From Rhizobium jaguaris (GTDB taxonomy: Bacteria; Pseudomonadota; Alphaproteobacteria; Rhizobiales; Rhizobiaceae): 64,000 nucleotides of DNA. Position 1 is the first letter of the stretch. Each line of letters starts with the position of its first letter. The stretch covers positions 248,001 through 312,000 of the forward strand of contig NZ_CP032697.1 of NCBI RefSeq assembly GCF_003627755.1, given 5' to 3'. The translations under genes and the position numbers were made by a program. Positions 17,995-27,645 of the stretch are shown here, piece after piece. The notes under the pieces are model-generated. The model had not been told where the DNA came from. It worked only from the letters and a program-made list of their open reading frames with translations, and ran no database searches.

Positions 17995-18741
17995 TCAGTG
18001 TCCAAGAACCTGGCTAAGGAACAGCTTCGACCGCTCATGCTGGGGGTTGTCGAAGAAATCCGCTGGCGGCGCATCCTCTACAATCCTCCCCTGATCCATG
18101 AAGATCACCCGGTCGGCGACCTTTCGGGCAAAACCCATTTCGTGGGTCACGCAGACCATGGTCATACCGCCCTGTGCGAGTTCGATCATGACGTCGAGCA
18201 CTTCCGAAATCATTTCGGGATCCAGGGCGGAAGTCGGCTCGTCAAAGAGCATGATCTCGGGTTTCATGCAGAGCGCGCGTGCGATCGCCACACGTTGCTG
18301 CTGGCCGCCAGACAGCTGTCCCGGGAAATTGTGAGCCTTCTGCGGAATTTTGACTCGTTCCAGATAGGTCATTGCCTGTTCTTCGGCAGTCTTGCGATCG
18401 ATCTTGCGGACCAGCATCGGCGCTAAGACGCAGTTCTCTAAGACAGAAAGATGCGGGAAGAGATTGAAATGCTGGAACACCATTCCGACCTCACGGCGGA
18501 TTTCATTGATATTTTCGATCTCGTCGTTGAGCTCCGTACCGAGCACGCGGATCTTGCCGCGCTGGTGATCCTCAAGCTTGTTGAGGCAGCGGATCAGGGT
18601 CGATTTGCCGGATCCAGATGGGCCGCAAACGACGATCTTTTCGCCCGGTTTGACGGTCAGGCTGACGTCATGAAGCACCTGATGGGCGCCATAATATTTG
18701 ACCAAACTGTTGACTTCGATGGCCAGGGCATTTGCGGTCAT
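17995..18741 (-). CDS. aapP: polar amino acid ABC transporter ATP-binding protein (AapP-like)
   Basis: A 248-residue ATPase of the GlnQ/HisP class. Walker [10 protein letters not shown] (about 38-46), Q-loop [13 protein letters not shown], signature [15 protein letters not shown], Walker [13 protein letters not shown] and the H-loop [10 protein letters not shown] are all intact. It energises the two permeases upstream for uptake of an amino acid. It is fourth in the order substrate-binding protein, permease, permease, ATPase, as in rhizobial aapJQMP. Because downstream and upstream genes point to imino acids, its substrate may differ from the general L-amino-acid permease; the symbol denotes the family. 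Confidence 0.93.
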   Translation of the reverse strand: MTANALAIEVNSLVKYYGAHQVLHDVSLTVKPGEKIVVCGPSGSGKSTLIRCLNKLEDHQRGKIRVLGTELNDEIENINEIRREVGMVFQHFNLFPHLSVLENCVLAPMLVRKIDRKTAEEQAMTYLERVKIPQKAHNFPGQLSGGQQQRVAIARALCMKPEIMLFDEPTSALDPEMISEVLDVMIELAQGGMTMVCVTHEMGFARKVADRVIFMDQGRIVEDAPPADFFDNPQHERSKLFLSQVLGH

Positions 18742-18830
18742 GCGTTTTGCTCCGATATCCTGCTGTCGCGCTGAACGCGCTCAAATTTCCGTCGCGCCGG
18801 ACCAGGACCCGGCGCATGGTCGCCGTTGGG

Positions 18831-19913
18831 CTAATGCCCACTCAGCTTCATCGACCGTTCCAGATAGCTGCCATACATCGACAGCGAGAAGGTGAAGACG
18901 AAGTAGATCATGGCGACGAAGCCATAGACCTCGATATGAAAGGTTTTCCACCCGCCGGTAGAGAACGCCGCGTTGCCCGACGCCGTGATCTCGAAGAAAC
19001 CCAGAATGACGATCAGCGCGGTTTCCATGAAGGCGATCACAACCTGATTGATGGTCGGCGGCAATGCAAAGCGGAAGGCTTGCGGCAGGATGATGCGCGT
19101 CACAGTCTGCCAGTAATTGAGGCCAAGCGCGGTCGCTGCCTCTTCCTGCCCGGCTGGCAGGGACTGGATACCGCTGCGGATGATTTCGGCTTGGTAGACG
19201 GCAAAGAACAAGGCAGCACCGAGGATCACACGGTAGAGCTTGTCGCCCACCAGAAAGTCCGGCAGCGTGAGCGGCAGGATGATCGCAGCGGTGAACAGGA
19301 TGGCTAGAAGCGGCAGCGAGCGGATGCCGTCGATGAAGAGCGCGGTGAGCGTTGAGACGACCGGCAGCCTGGATCGGCGCAGCAGCGCAAGCACGATAGC
19401 GAGGGGCATGCCGATGACAACGGTGGACGAGAAGACAAAGACCGTGAGCGCAAGACCGCCCCACTGTGTCTCCAGCACCGTCGGCATGCCCCAGAAGCCG
19501 CCTTTCATGAGTAGATAGAACAGGCCGTAGCCAACGGCCCAGAGGGTCGGCAGGCGTTTTGCCGACCAGAAAAAAGGCATGCAGGACAAAATGACTGTCG
19601 CGAGAATGGCGAGGCAGGCAAGCGCCGAGCGCCACTGTTCCTCGTAGGGATAAAGGCCGAAGAAGATCAGGCGATAGCGGTCGGTGATGACGGCCCAACA
19701 GGCGCCGGCCGCCTTGTGGCAATCCTCTGGCGTACCGAACCAGACAGCATTGATCAGCCCCCAGGTCGCGAGAAACTGCACCGCATAGAGGATCAACGCC
19801 AGGCATATCACGGTGAGGATCGTGCGTCCGACCGAGGAAAAATAGTCGCGCTTTAGGCTGTCCATGAGGTTGCCGGTCAACGCAGGCGCCTGAATGTCGG
19901 TAGTGGCCGTCAT
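18831..19913 (-). CDS. aapM: amino acid ABC transporter permease (AapM-like)
   Basis: An inner-membrane permease of 360 residues of the HisM/GlnP type with several membrane spans and the EAA-type loop QAEIIRSGIQSLPAGQEEAATALGLNYWQT. The long N-terminal part, with TILTVICLALILYAVQFLA, matches the enlarged AapM subgroup. Two starts are possible. ATG 19928 overlaps the previous stop as ATGA. ATG 19913 (MTATTDIQ) has GGAGAC directly upstream and is preferred. It pairs with the AapQ-like subunit to form the channel. Confidence 0.9.
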   Translation of the reverse strand: MTATTDIQAPALTGNLMDSLKRDYFSSVGRTILTVICLALILYAVQFLATWGLINAVWFGTPEDCHKAAGACWAVITDRYRLIFFGLYPYEEQWRSALACLAILATVILSCMPFFWSAKRLPTLWAVGYGLFYLLMKGGFWGMPTVLETQWGGLALTVFVFSSTVVIGMPLAIVLALLRRSRLPVVSTLTALFIDGIRSLPLLAILFTAAIILPLTLPDFLVGDKLYRVILGAALFFAVYQAEIIRSGIQSLPAGQEEAATALGLNYWQTVTRIILPQAFRFALPPTINQVVIAFMETALIVILGFFEITASGNAAFSTGGWKTFHIEVYGFVAMIYFVFTFSLSMYGSYLERSMKLSGH

Positions 19914-19924
19914 TGTCTCCGCTC

Positions 19925-21061
19925 TCATTTCTTATGTCCCGGCAGGGCAAGCGCCCGGTTGATGGCATTCATAGTGAACGAGATGCTCATGTTGATCACC
20001 CAGAAGCCGATGATCAGCAGGAAGATCAGCGAGATCGTCTGGCCTGAATGATTGATGGAATTGGCGACCACGAAGAAATAGTCCGGAAACCCGATGGCAA
20101 GGCCTATAGTGGTGGCCTTCATCAGCCAGATGATCTGATTGGTCATCGTCGGCAGGATCCGCCGTATCATCAGCGGCAGGCGGATGCGCCAGAAAATATG
20201 CCAGTTGCTGAGGCCCAGCGCATGGGCGGCCTCAATCAATCCGGCCGGGATGGAGAGAAAGCCGGCGCGGACAATCTCGGCGACATAGGATGCACCAAAA
20301 AGCGCGATGGCAACGATTGCGGTTCCGAGCTCCGGCGTCATCGTGCCGCCGCCAAGAAAGCGAAGCCCTTTCGGCTGCGGCATGTCAAAGAGCGGCGTGT
20401 CGGCCAAGCGCCCGGCATAGCCGATGGCGCAGGCAATCACCAGCGAGAGGAGAATACCGCCAAGCGACGACCCCCGGCCAGTGCGGCGTGCGACGGTAAC
20501 GGAGACGATCGTGCTGACGATAAAGACTACGATCGCTGCCAGAAGGTACCAGGCCCCGATGTTGAGCACCGGGAAAAAGATGCCGCGATTGGAGATGAAG
20601 ACGCTGCCCGGTACGGCGATGGCTTGGCGCGGCGAGGGCAGGTTCACGAAGATCGCATACCAGAAGAAGGCCTGGAGAATCAGCGGAATGTTGCGGAATA
20701 TCTGGACATAGACAGTCGCGATGGACTTGAGCAGCTTGTGGCTCGAGAGCCGCGCCGTTCCGATGACCGTGCCAAGCAGCACCGCCAGCGAAACCGAGAT
20801 CGTGCCAAGAAAAAGCGTGTTGATGAAGCCGACCAGGAGCGCGCGAGCAAAGCTGGAATCAAGGTCGTAGTCGATCAAGGTAAAGACGATGGAAGAGCCC
20901 GTGGCATAGTTCAGGAAGTTCCATCCGACGCTCAAGCCCTGGATTTCGAGGTTCCGTCGCGTCGTCATCACGGCGATGACCAGCGTTACCAGGATGATGG
21001 TGATGAAGACAGCCTGCAACAGGATATCGCGCTGCTTGCGGTTTCCGAACGAGAAAGTCAT
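19925..21061 (-). CDS. aapQ: amino acid ABC transporter permease (AapQ-like)
   Basis: A 378-residue membrane permease. A first span LLQAVFITIILVTLVIAVM is followed by the typical periplasmic insertion, then further spans and the cytoplasmic coupling loop YVAEIVRAGFLSIPAGLIEAAHALGLS. The start at 21061 (MTFSFGNRKQRD) follows an AAGGTGG site; the frame is open 39 codons further but that part reads as non-protein leader. It belongs to the same operon as the substrate-binding protein (85 bases upstream) and AapM-like permease. Confidence 0.9.
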   Translation of the reverse strand: MTFSFGNRKQRDILLQAVFITIILVTLVIAVMTTRRNLEIQGLSVGWNFLNYATGSSIVFTLIDYDLDSSFARALLVGFINTLFLGTISVSLAVLLGTVIGTARLSSHKLLKSIATVYVQIFRNIPLILQAFFWYAIFVNLPSPRQAIAVPGSVFISNRGIFFPVLNIGAWYLLAAIVVFIVSTIVSVTVARRTGRGSSLGGILLSLVIACAIGYAGRLADTPLFDMPQPKGLRFLGGGTMTPELGTAIVAIALFGASYVAEIVRAGFLSIPAGLIEAAHALGLSNWHIFWRIRLPLMIRRILPTMTNQIIWLMKATTIGLAIGFPDYFFVVANSINHSGQTISLIFLLIIGFWVINMSISFTMNAINRALALPGHKK

Positions 21062-21146
21062 GGGCCCATGTCCACCTTGCCTCGCAAGGAGGCATGAAAT
21101 GAAATGAACCTCCGCCGGAACAGAGCCCGGCGGAGGATGGCGGTTT

Positions 21147-22181
21147 TTAGTCGAGGACCGGCGCGTAGAAGACGCCACCCTTGTTCCATAGCGAGTTCAG
21201 GCCGCGTGGCAGCTTGTAGCGAGACTCGGTTCCGAAGTTGCGGTTGTACATTTCCTCGGAGTTGCCGAGCTTCTTGATGACGTTGTAAGCCCAGTCGTCC
21301 TTGAGACCGAGGCGCGTGCCGATGCCGGGCGTTGCGCCAAGCAGCTTGCCAACAACGGTGTTCGGCGGGTTGGCCTTCATCTCGTCGATGTTCTTTGAAG
21401 TCACGCCATTTTCCTCGGCAATGCGCTGTACGAAAATCACCCAGTTGGCAATGTCGACCCAGTTGTCGTCGCCCTGGCGTGTGATGATCGATTCACCCTC
21501 CAGTGACAGCGCGTCTGTCAGGATGACGTGGTTGTCCGGGTCAGCCGAAGTCGCCCGATTTGCTGCAACGATCGGGCCCCACTCGGCAAAGGAATCGCAG
21601 CGATTGGCGAAATAGGCAGCGGTAGCTTCATTGGTCTTTTCGAAGGTCACGACCTTGATGTCGTACTTCTTCTCCTTGATGTAATCGCTGACCAGCTTCT
21701 CGGTCGAGGTGCCGCCAGCGAGGCAGACAGTGCCGCCGGCGAGATCGGCGAGTGACTTGGCGTTCAGGTCCTTATGCGCCATGAACTGGGTGACGCCGAT
21801 GAAATAGGGCATGGAAAATTGCAGGCCGAGTTCGGTATCACGGCTGAACAGCCAGCCGCTGGCCTTGATGACCAGATCAATTTCGCCTGACTGCAGCGAC
21901 GGGAAGCGCTGCGCCCAGCTGATCGGGATCAGCTTCAGCTTGTCGTCATTACCAAAAATGGCAGTCGCGACAGCGCGGCAATAATCGATGTCGAGGCCGT
22001 GCCAATTGCCCTTTGCGTCAACTTCCGCGAAACCTTCGAAATTGCCGTCGCTTGACGTGCAATTGAGGGCGCCACGTGCCTGGACGGCCTTGAGCGTATC
22101 CCCCGGGGCGGCCATGGCAGCGTGCGGCACTGCAGCCGAAAGTGAAAGAAGCGCTATTGCAAGCTTCAAGGCATTTTTCAT
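21147..22181 (-). CDS. aapJ: amino acid ABC transporter substrate-binding protein (AapJ-like)
   Basis: A 344-residue periplasmic binding protein. A signal peptide is clear (MKNALKLAIALLSLSAAVPHAAMA, cleavage expected after AMA). The mature part has the AapJ/BztA pattern: ALNCTSSDGNFEGFAEVDAKG, GLDIDYCRAVATAIFG and the C-terminal LPRGLNSLWNKGG. ATG 22181 is preferred over the GTG one codon before because GAGGAT lies upstream. It heads the leftward transporter operon. Its promoter region carries two direct copies of a 17-base element with TGTCGAC and a separate inverted repeat. Confidence 0.93.
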   Translation of the reverse strand: MKNALKLAIALLSLSAAVPHAAMAAPGDTLKAVQARGALNCTSSDGNFEGFAEVDAKGNWHGLDIDYCRAVATAIFGNDDKLKLIPISWAQRFPSLQSGEIDLVIKASGWLFSRDTELGLQFSMPYFIGVTQFMAHKDLNAKSLADLAGGTVCLAGGTSTEKLVSDYIKEKKYDIKVVTFEKTNEATAAYFANRCDSFAEWGPIVAANRATSADPDNHVILTDALSLEGESIITRQGDDNWVDIANWVIFVQRIAEENGVTSKNIDEMKANPPNTVVGKLLGATPGIGTRLGLKDDWAYNVIKKLGNSEEMYNRNFGTESRYKLPRGLNSLWNKGGVFYAPVLD

Positions 22182-22455
22182 CACATTCCATCCTCTGTTG
22201 GTTTTGGATCACTTCGTCTCTGCGGCAGGCATCAGTCCCGATCTCTCTGGAGCCCCGTACCTCTCCCGCCCATCATTAAGCTCCTGGCGCAATCAAGCGT
22301 GAACCGAGACCTACCATCAGCGCATCTAGGTATCCGCCCGCACTCTGAGCGAGAAAGCCAGCCGATAGCAGCCGGCACTCTTTGTGAAGAGGCTACGTTA
22401 GATCCCACCTTTGGCGTCACACGCGCAGTTCCCGAAGTTGGCTGAGCCAATCTTT

Positions 22456-22500
22456 GTCGTTCTAATGTCGACTTTATTATTAGTCGTTCTAATGTCGACA
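22456..22500. promoter_or_regulatory. tandem 17-base repeats with TGTCGAC in the aap promoter region
   Basis: GTCGTTCTAATGTCGAC occurs at 22456-22472 and again at 22483-22499, 27 bases apart. The second copy completes the TGTCGACA palindrome (22493-22500). They lie about 280-320 bases before aapJ, and the start-to-start spacing is near three helical turns. They are candidate sites for the neighbouring GntR. Confidence 0.55.
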
Positions 22501-22610
22501 ATGTCAAGCAGTAATTTTTGCCCCGTGTGGCCGTCCCGATCAAATTCTGATCGCATTCAAAACGTCCTACGGCGGGCGTTTCTGCCCGTCTCACCGTCAT
22601 GCTGATACTA

Positions 22611-22640
22611 TATCACTTGTCATATATGTGTCAAGTGATA
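22611..22640. promoter_or_regulatory. imperfect 30-bp inverted repeat
   Basis: TATCACTTG (22611-22619) and CAAGTGATA (22632-22640) are perfect arms; extending them to 12 bp costs one mismatch. The region is AT-rich and lies between aapJ and the 3' end of the GntR gene. It could be an operator, or a hairpin ending the GntR transcript, which is read leftward into it. Confidence 0.45.
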
Positions 22641-22697
22641 GCGCACGGCTCTGGGAGTCACGGCTCTCGTGATATGAAAGCTGTGTGAGATAGAAAC

Positions 22698-23366
22698 TTA
22701 GGTTTGAGGCACTGAAGCGGTGAGCTTCTCCCCTTCCCGAAGATTGTGTTCTTCGGAGAGTTCACCGGCCAAGGCGGAATTCCGCGATAGGATTGCCTCA
22801 AGGATTGGCCGATGCTGATCCAGGATGTCCATAGGATCGGCGATCAGTGCGTCGCTCGAGCGGATGTAGACTCTGATCTGGTGTTCGATGAGCCCGTATT
22901 GCGAGCACAACCGGGAATGACCGGAGGCGTCGACCACCGCCTTGTGAAACCCGAAATCCGCCTCGGCGATTTCATCTGGATTTTTGCGCTCGCATGCAGT
23001 TTCCAGCGCATGGAAGGCTTCCCGAACGTCGGCGATCCGGGCCGGCTCGGCATTGGCTGCCGTCAGCCCGGCCGCCAGGCGCTCGACGGCGCCACGCAGT
23101 GTATAAAGCTCCCAGATATCCTGCCGGGACAGCTTGACGACTGTCCACCCCGTATAAGGCACCAGACTGACTAGGCCTTCTTGCGCCAACTGATGAAGGG
23201 CGGTGCGGACTGTGGCGCGCGAAAGCCCCATCTCGTCTGAAATCTGCACCTCAGTCAAACGGGATCCTGCGGGAATCGCGCCGTCGACGATCTGGCTCCG
23301 CAAAACGCCCAGCGCCCGCACATCCGCAGGCATTTTTTCAATTTTAGGAAGCTTGGTCCGATCCAT
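22698..23366 (-). CDS. GntR-family regulator, FCD subgroup
   Basis: A 222-residue regulator. The winged helix covers about 15-75: LRSQIVDGAIPAGSRLTEVQISDEMGLSRATVRTALHQLAQEGL is typical. The FCD domain follows with DFGFHKAVVDASGHSRL and HRPILEAI. ATG 23366 (MDRTKLPK) has GAGG upstream; the frame stays open to 23450, beyond any ribosome site. It is divergent from glycerate 2-kinase and lies upstream of the aap operon on the same strand, so it could control both. The perfect 22-bp palindrome at 23452 is the obvious candidate operator. Confidence 0.9.
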   Translation of the reverse strand: MDRTKLPKIEKMPADVRALGVLRSQIVDGAIPAGSRLTEVQISDEMGLSRATVRTALHQLAQEGLVSLVPYTGWTVVKLSRQDIWELYTLRGAVERLAAGLTAANAEPARIADVREAFHALETACERKNPDEIAEADFGFHKAVVDASGHSRLCSQYGLIEHQIRVYIRSSDALIADPMDILDQHRPILEAILSRNSALAGELSEEHNLREGEKLTASVPQT

Positions 23367-23451
23367 CGTGAGGCCTCTTCGGCTGCGCTTCAGCTTGTTT
23401 ATCGTCTTAGACCGATCCGGAACAAGAAGATCGAGTAAAAAATATCCCAAA

Positions 23452-23473
23452 GGGCTATTGTCGACAATAGCCC
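23452..23473. promoter_or_regulatory. perfect 22-bp palindrome, likely GntR operator
   Basis: Arms GGGCTATTGTC and GACAATAGCCC meet without spacer, giving dyad symmetry over all 22 bases with TTGTCGACAA at the centre. It lies 86 bases before the GntR start and 148 bases before the glycerate 2-kinase start, in the divergent promoter region. It is the strongest member of the TGTCGACA family in the window. Confidence 0.75.
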
Positions 23474-23620
23474 AACTGCGTATATTGTCTCTGCTGGCGG
23501 CCTCAGATGCCGCCGGAATTGAAATTCACCACGAGTTTAACCCCGGGGCTGCCTGCCGAGCGGGCGACATGTTGCGCCCTTTGCTCGTGCCGGACCGCGA
23601 TGCAGCAATCGAGTGTCCAG

Positions 23621-25030
23621 ATGAAAAAGATACGTAACGGAGATGAGATCCTGTCCGGAGGCGATCGATCGTCCCGGCAGATCGTGCTTGAGATCGCCGA
23701 CCGGACGCTGGACCGGTTGGATAGCTACCGGCGCATGCGCGGCATCATGCGCATGGAGGGCAGCGTGCTGCATATCGGCACCCGCTCCTGGGACCTGTCG
23801 AAGAAGCGCAATGTCTATCTCTTCGGCGCAGGAAAGGCCTGCAATCACATGGCCATGGCCGTGGATCACGTGCTCGGCGAACACCTGACCAAGGGCATCG
23901 CCATCGTCAAAGTGCTTGAGGAGACGGACCGGTTCGACAGGACCGAAGTCTTCGTCGGCGGCCACCCGCTTCCCAATGAGGAAGGCCACAAGGCCTCGAG
24001 AAAGATCATCGAAATCATCGACCAAGCGGGGCCGGACGACCTGTTCATCTGCGTCATCAGCGGTGGCAGCTCGGCGCTCATGTCCTGCCCGATCGACGGG
24101 ATCAGCCTCCAGGACGAGATCGACACAACCGATGTCCTGTTGAAGTCGGGCGCCGGGATCTATGAGATCAATGCCGTCCGGCGGCACATTTCCGCACTCA
24201 ACGGCGGCATGTTGGCGAAACGGATTCAAGATGTCGGGGCGGAGCTGATCGGCTTCGGCATCAGCGATGCGGTCGGCAATCCCGCCACCGGTGACGTTGC
24301 GCAGCCCCACGCCGCCTATAAGAGCACACCAATCGGCCCGGATGCGACGACGCTCGACGATGCGCGCGCGACAATCATCAACCGCAACGTCGCCACACGC
24401 CTGCCGAAAACGGTGGTCGACTATCTGATGAATGCCGGTCCCGAGGCGGAAACCCCGAAAGCCTTTCCTGACAACACCTATTTCCTGCTCAACACGCTGC
24501 CGGATTCCTGCATCTACGCCAAGGAAATCTGCGCCGAGATGGGCATTCCGGCGATGATCGTCTCATCCTTTCTCGAGGGCGAGGCGCGCGACGCCGGCAC
24601 CTTCCTCGCCTCGATGGCGCGCGAAATTCAGACCTATGGCAATCCGATCAAGGCGCCTTGCGTGCTCTTGAGTTCCGGCGAGGTCACGACGCTGATCGAA
24701 GACAACAGTATCATTCGCGGCCATGGCGGGCCGGGCCAGGAAATGGCGATCAGCTTTGCCATCACGGCAGCGAAAACTTCAGGCGCCTGCCTGCTGTCCG
24801 TCGACACCGAAGGAACCGACGGGACGACGCGCGTGGCCGGCGGCATCACCGACTCGTCCACCGCAAAAACCGCCGCCGCCAAGGGCATCAATCTCTATCA
24901 GGCGCTGCGGGATCACAGCTGCTTCGAGGCGCTCGATTCAGTATCCTCCGCCATCTTTACCGGCAATACCGGCACCAATCTCTGCGATCTGACCATCATG
25001 TACGTCCCTGAACTCGCGCGGGGTGCCTGA
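23621..25030 (+). CDS. glycerate 2-kinase, MOFRL family
   Basis: A 469-residue protein of the GckA/TtuD class, which phosphorylates D-glycerate to 2-phosphoglycerate; older annotation calls it hydroxypyruvate reductase. Seen: YLFGAGKACNHMA near residue 65, VISGGSSALMSCP near 145, an INAVRRHISALNGG segment and the C-terminal MOFRL domain with LLSSGEVTT, GHGGPGQEMAISFA and DTEGTDGTT. ATG 23621 (MKKIRNGDEI) is chosen; an ATG 7 codons upstream is possible. The stop is one base before the start of an enolase homologue, so product and next enzyme are coupled: glycerate to 2-phosphoglycerate to phosphoenolpyruvate. It is divergent from a GntR gene across a 22-bp palindrome. Confidence 0.9.
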   Translation: MKKIRNGDEILSGGDRSSRQIVLEIADRTLDRLDSYRRMRGIMRMEGSVLHIGTRSWDLSKKRNVYLFGAGKACNHMAMAVDHVLGEHLTKGIAIVKVLEETDRFDRTEVFVGGHPLPNEEGHKASRKIIEIIDQAGPDDLFICVISGGSSALMSCPIDGISLQDEIDTTDVLLKSGAGIYEINAVRRHISALNGGMLAKRIQDVGAELIGFGISDAVGNPATGDVAQPHAAYKSTPIGPDATTLDDARATIINRNVATRLPKTVVDYLMNAGPEAETPKAFPDNTYFLLNTLPDSCIYAKEICAEMGIPAMIVSSFLEGEARDAGTFLASMAREIQTYGNPIKAPCVLLSSGEVTTLIEDNSIIRGHGGPGQEMAISFAITAAKTSGACLLSVDTEGTDGTTRVAGGITDSSTAKTAAAKGINLYQALRDHSCFEALDSVSSAIFTGNTGTNLCDLTIMYVPELARGA

Positions 25031-25031
25031 C

Positions 25032-26305
25032 ATGCAAGACAAGATCATCTCTCTTCGCGCCCAGCAGATCATCGACTGCAAGTGCCGCCCCGCCGTCGAG
25101 GTGGAAATTCGCACCGAAAGCGGAGCCATCGGCCTTGGCGCTGCACCGACAGGCACGTCCGTCGGCATGTATGAAGCCTTTGTGCTGCGCGACGGCAACC
25201 CGGCAAGCTACAAGGGCCTGAGCGTCCACAAGGCGGTGGGCAAGGCCGTCAACATCATCGCCCCCGCGCTTATTGGCATGAATGTGTTCGACCAGCGGGC
25301 CATCGATGAGAAGATGATCGCGCTCGACGGCACGCCCGACAAGCGCAATCTTGGCGGCAATACCATCTATTCGGCGTCGATCGCCGCGTTCCGGGCAGCG
25401 GCCGCCTCGCGCAGCATTCCCCTTTACAATCACATTGCCGGTGGCGACATCCGTACCGTGCCGGTGCCTTGCTTCAACGTGATCAATGGCGGCAAGTACG
25501 AGAATTTCACCCAGTCCTTCAACGAGTTCCTGATCGTCCCGCACGGGACGGACAGCATCGATGAGGCGGTCGAAATGGCGGTGGCGGTGTTCAACCACCT
25601 CGGCTCCGTGCTCACCGCCTATCTCGGCCACAAGCCGCAGGTAGCCAGTTCCTACGGCTATGCCGCACCTTCGGACGATCCGGCCGTCGTCCTCTCCATG
25701 ATGCGCCGGGCGATCGACGAATGCGGCTATCGCGGCAAGATTTCCTTCGCGCTCGATTGCGCTTCGAGCGAGATGTATGACGCGGCCACCAAAACCTATC
25801 TCCTGAAAGGCGAACGCGTCACGTCCAGCGCGCTGATCGCCTATGTCCGCAAGCTCACCGAAACTTTCGACTTCGTCTTCATCGAAGACCTGCTCGATGA
25901 AACGACTGGGATGGCTACCGCAAGGCGGTGTTGGAGCTCCCGAGAACGATCATCCTCGGCGACGACCTCACCGTCACGAGCCTGCCTCTGCTGCGCCGCG
26001 CCCATGAGGAACATGCCGTCGACGGCTTCGTCCTGAAGCCCAACCAGGTGGGCACCGTCACCGAAGCGATGGACGCCTATCGGTTTGCGTCCGAGCACGG
26101 GATGATCGCCGTGCCGTCCGGCCGCTCGGGCGGCGTGGTGGACGATGTCGTGATGGACTTTTCCGTCGGGCTGCAGGTTCCGTTCCAGAAGAACGGCGCG
26201 CCGCGCTCCGGCGAGCGCATCGAAAAACTCAATTTCCTGATGCGCGCCAACGCCCGCAGCCCCGGCTGCCGGCTCTACGACATCAAGCCCCTCCTTCGCT
26301 TCTGA
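25032..26305 (+). pseudogene. enolase homologue with one frameshift
   Basis: The combined frames give about 424 residues of the enolase family. Seen: VLRDGNPASYKG, IIAPALIGMNVFDQRAID, ALDGTPDKRNLGGNTI, CFNVINGGKYENFTQSFNEF, VFIEDLLDE, then after the shift ILGDDLTVTSLPLL and VLKPNQVGTVTEAMDA with the catalytic Lys. The frame changes at 25900-25902: GATGAAACGAC where GATGAAAACGAC would restore DENDW, so one A is missing from a run. The usual SHRSGE loop reads SGRSGG, losing the His that contacts substrate, so it is a divergent enolase. It starts one base after glycerate 2-kinase. Whether the shift is real or a base-calling error is open. Confidence 0.82.
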
Positions 26306-26349
26306 TTGCACAATTCCGAACTTCAACACTCATCCGGAAAGGCCAAGCC

Positions 26350-27470
26350 ATGTATCCCCGCATCGATTTTCTCTATCTGTCCGAACCCGACATGATCGAA
26401 GCCGGCGTTCTCGATGCCGCGCGCTGCGTCACCGTCTGCGAGGAAACCTTCAGCCTGCTCGGTGAAGGCGACTATCTGATGGGCGGTGCCACCCACAACA
26501 GCCACGGCCTGAACATCGTCTTCCCGAAGGAAACGAAGTTTCCGAACATGCCGGTTGCCGGTCCGGACCGCCGTTTCGCCGCCATGCCGGGATATCTCGG
26601 CGGACGCTTCGACGTCTGCGGCAACAAGTGGTACGGCTCCAACCACGCCAATGCGTCAAAGGGATTGCCGCGTTCGGTGCTGACGATGATGTTGAACGAC
26701 AAGGACACCGGGGCGCCGCTCGCTCTCATGTCCGCTAATCTTCTGAGTGCTGCGCGCACCGGCGGCGTGCCGGGCGTGGCGGCCAAACATCTTGCCAATC
26801 CGGATTCGAAGGTCGTCTCCGTGATCGGCTGCGGTCCGATCAACAAGGCCTGCTTCTCGGCGATCATGACGCAACTCAAGGCGGTCGAGAAGGTCGTCTG
26901 CTTCGACATTTTCCTCGACAAGGCCAATGAATTCGCAGCCTGGGTCAAGGAGACCTATCAGGTCGAAGCCGTCGGCGTCGACGATGCCGAGGCCGGCTTC
27001 CGCGGCGCCGATGTCGTCACCGTCGCCGCCTCTCGTCTCAAGCCGCTGTTCTTCAACGATGACTGGATCAAGGAGGGCGCCACTATCCTGGTTTCCGGTC
27101 CTTTCAATACCGAGGAAAGCTTCCTCACCGACGCCAAGATCGTCTACGACCACACCTCGCTGCAGGAAGCTTACGTCGAGGACGCGGCCGCGTCCGGAAA
27201 CAAGGACGCCTATTACGGGGGCGTCATCGGCGGCCCCTTCTTCCGGTTGATCGATGCCGGAAAGCTGCCGCCGCTTCACGAGTCGACTGGGCTCGGGGAC
27301 GTGGTTAACGGCAAGAAGCCTGGACGCGAAACGCCAAGGATCGCGTGATCTTCATCGCCTGCGGCATGGCTGTCTTCGACATCAGCTGGGGCTACGAATG
27401 TTACCAGACCGCGCTCAAGAACGGCATCGGCCAGTCGCTGAACCTCTGGGAGCAACCCAGCCAGGCCTGA
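26350..27470 (+). pseudogene. ornithine cyclodeaminase/mu-crystallin family protein with 3' frameshift
   Basis: The first frame (26350-27348) gives an OCD-family NAD-binding protein: VSVIGCGPINKACFSAIM is the Rossmann turn, with SANLLSAARTGGVPGVAAKHL before it. At 27329-27331 GGACGCGAAACGCC should read GAAAACGCC; restoring one A continues as KDRVIFIACGMAVFDISWGYE and ends at 27468-27470 with LWEQPSQA. The restored protein has about 373 residues. Family members deaminate cyclic or imino amino acids, and some are annotated as tyramine oxidase subunit B. GGAAAGG precedes the ATG. It follows the enolase gene by 44 bases in the same operon. The lost base is in the same A-run context as in the enolase gene. 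Confidence 0.8.
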
Positions 27471-27489
27471 GCGACTGGAAGCTCTCGCC

Positions 27490-27510
27490 GGCCGGAGCGC
27501 CGCTCCGGCC
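27490..27510 (+). terminator. GC-rich hairpin after the OCD-like gene
   Basis: GGCCGGAG (27490-27497) and CTCCGGCC (27503-27510) form a perfect 8-bp stem 20 bases after the restored stop. No T-run follows. It probably ends the glycerate kinase operon before glutamate dehydrogenase. Confidence 0.55.
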
Positions 27511-27645
27511 GTTGCATCCATGGGGTTGCGTACTGCGCTTTTCGCGTTTGCCGGCGACGGTAGCAACTCCGCGTCGCCGGTAAGCCTGCCTTTGCATCGG
27601 GTTTCTTCCGAACCCGGTTTCCCCTATCCGATCCGAGGACATCAG

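Noticed and set aside
20048..21097. A 349-codon rightward open frame
   Set aside because: Antisense to the AapQ-like permease and extremely charged, as expected for the reverse of membrane codons.
22411..22605. Short frame over the tandem TGTCGAC repeats
   Set aside because: Regulatory DNA with direct repeats and no ribosome site.
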